A stretch of 64,000 bases of DNA from assembly GCF_002939705.1 (NCBI RefSeq), contig NZ_MDCB01000003.1, positions 62,001-126,000 on the forward strand, given 5' to 3'. Below the pieces are notes generated by a model. The model saw only the letters and a list, made by a program, of their open reading frames with translations. It searched no databases and was not told the DNA's origin. The DNA comes from Xanthomonas albilineans (lineage in GTDB: Bacteria; Pseudomonadota; Gammaproteobacteria; Xanthomonadales; Xanthomonadaceae). The position numbers were made by a program, and so were the translations under genes. Shown in pieces: positions 63,699 to 64,000 of the stretch; positions within the stretch are counted from its first letter, which is position 1; every line of letters starts with the position of its first letter.

Positions 63699-64000
63699 GA
63701 ACGCGCGCCCCGACTACTCCTGGAAACCCGATCGACTTCGTCGTAGTACCTGGCTGCAACCTTGCGCACCATCTCAATGAAGATCAAGACCAAGAAATAA
63801 AAAGCCAAGAAAAGAGAAGACTGGAAAGGATGGGCGGAAACTGCCAAAAGCATTCCTTCCAGTGTCAACTGCTGACCGGGGAAGAGCATCATCCTGGCAA
63901 TTCCCAGGAGCGGCAGCACCAACAGGCCACTGATCAGACTGACCGATACACCAGTGGCGACCGCCATTAGGTGATCTGCGAACTTTTCCTGCGCAAAAAC
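63686..64000 (-). CDS. Small membrane protein cut by window edge
   Basis: The frame is open from the right edge (64000) to 63686. Its visible part has two hydrophobic segments (the first covering SLISGLLVLPLLGIARMML, the second SSLFLAFYFLVLIFIEMV) and a basic Arg/Ser-rich tail (ARYYDEVDRVSRSSRGARSWSR). An ATG occurs at 63967, but the preceding codons (VFAQEKFADHL) look coding, so the true start may lie outside the window. Unknown function; overlaps folA by 13 bases, suggesting co-transcription. Confidence 0.6.
   Translation of the reverse strand, partial: VFAQEKFADHLMAVATGVSVSLISGLLVLPLLGIARMMLFPGQQLTLEGMLLAVSAHPFQSSLFLAFYFLVLIFIEMVRKVAARYYDEVDRVSRSSRGARSWSR

Noticed and set aside
1..64000. 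CRISPR arrays, tRNA/rRNA genes, insertion sequences, prophage genes
   Set aside because: No regularly spaced repeats, no cloverleaf-like genes and no transposase, integrase or phage structural protein were seen on either strand.

Overview
The window is a high-GC, gene-dense gammaproteobacterial chromosome segment whose gene content points to the Xanthomonadaceae, most likely Xanthomonas or a close relative. Supporting signs are pilU, the rhlE-queD-phasin neighbourhood, the lptD-surA-pdxA-rsmA-apaG-apaH run, long-form queF, a DUF4398/OmpA pair, tryptophan 2,3-dioxygenase and many xanthomonad-style products. The assignment is made by recognition, not by a search. I saw no rRNA, tRNA, insertion sequence, integrase, prophage or CRISPR array.

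Layout: 1-6.4 kb holds cystathionine beta-synthase (cut by the left edge), a DUF465 protein, a DUF4398/OmpA envelope pair, pilU, and the last two steps of tyrosine degradation (maiA, fah). 6.4-11.1 kb holds rhlE behind a strong promoter and long leader, queD, a phasin with probable PhaR operators, bioD, free-methionine sulfoxide reductase and a TfoX C-terminal protein. 11.1-20.7 kb holds a cobalamin riboswitch with btuB, then gph, dinB, oligopeptidase A, a cysteine synthase-like enzyme, an unknown helical protein and queF. 21-29 kb is an RND efflux operon of the MdtABC type with no outer-membrane channel beside it. 29-38 kb holds a small lipoprotein, tyrosine catabolism (hppD, hmgA) with a divergent MarR regulator and an operator that fits inside the hppD promoter, a thioredoxin-like lipoprotein, a POT peptide transporter, kynA, a DUF6172 protein and a PfkB sugar kinase. 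38-50.9 kb holds a diguanylate cyclase, a large mechanosensitive channel, a nucleoside deaminase, rlmM, a divergent exported oxidoreductase/lactonase pair, unknown proteins and two overlapping ubiquinone hydroxylases.

The region 50.95-53.7 kb is different. It is strongly AT-rich and carries only unfamiliar genes: a 45-residue peptide gene ending in a Pro/Thr/Cys-rich tail (CVCHF), an immediate strong intrinsic terminator, then three close-packed genes. These are a short divergent lysophospholipid-acyltransferase-like protein, a fuller LPLAT-fold acyltransferase, and a membrane-anchored TonB-like periplasmic protein. I read this as a horizontally acquired candidate for making and handling an acylated ribosomal peptide. 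It is the best candidate in the window for an undescribed system; the peptide could alternatively be an attenuation leader.

After the island the core genome resumes: a small membrane protein, PduO-type cobalamin adenosyltransferase (which with btuB suggests B12 salvage), a histone-deacetylase-family amidohydrolase, the lptD-surA-pdxA-rsmA-apaG-apaH cluster, folA, and a membrane protein cut by the right edge. Several genes (queD, rsmA, apaG, the methionine sulfoxide reductase) have a -10-like hexamer 6-7 bases before the start codon, suggesting leaderless transcripts.
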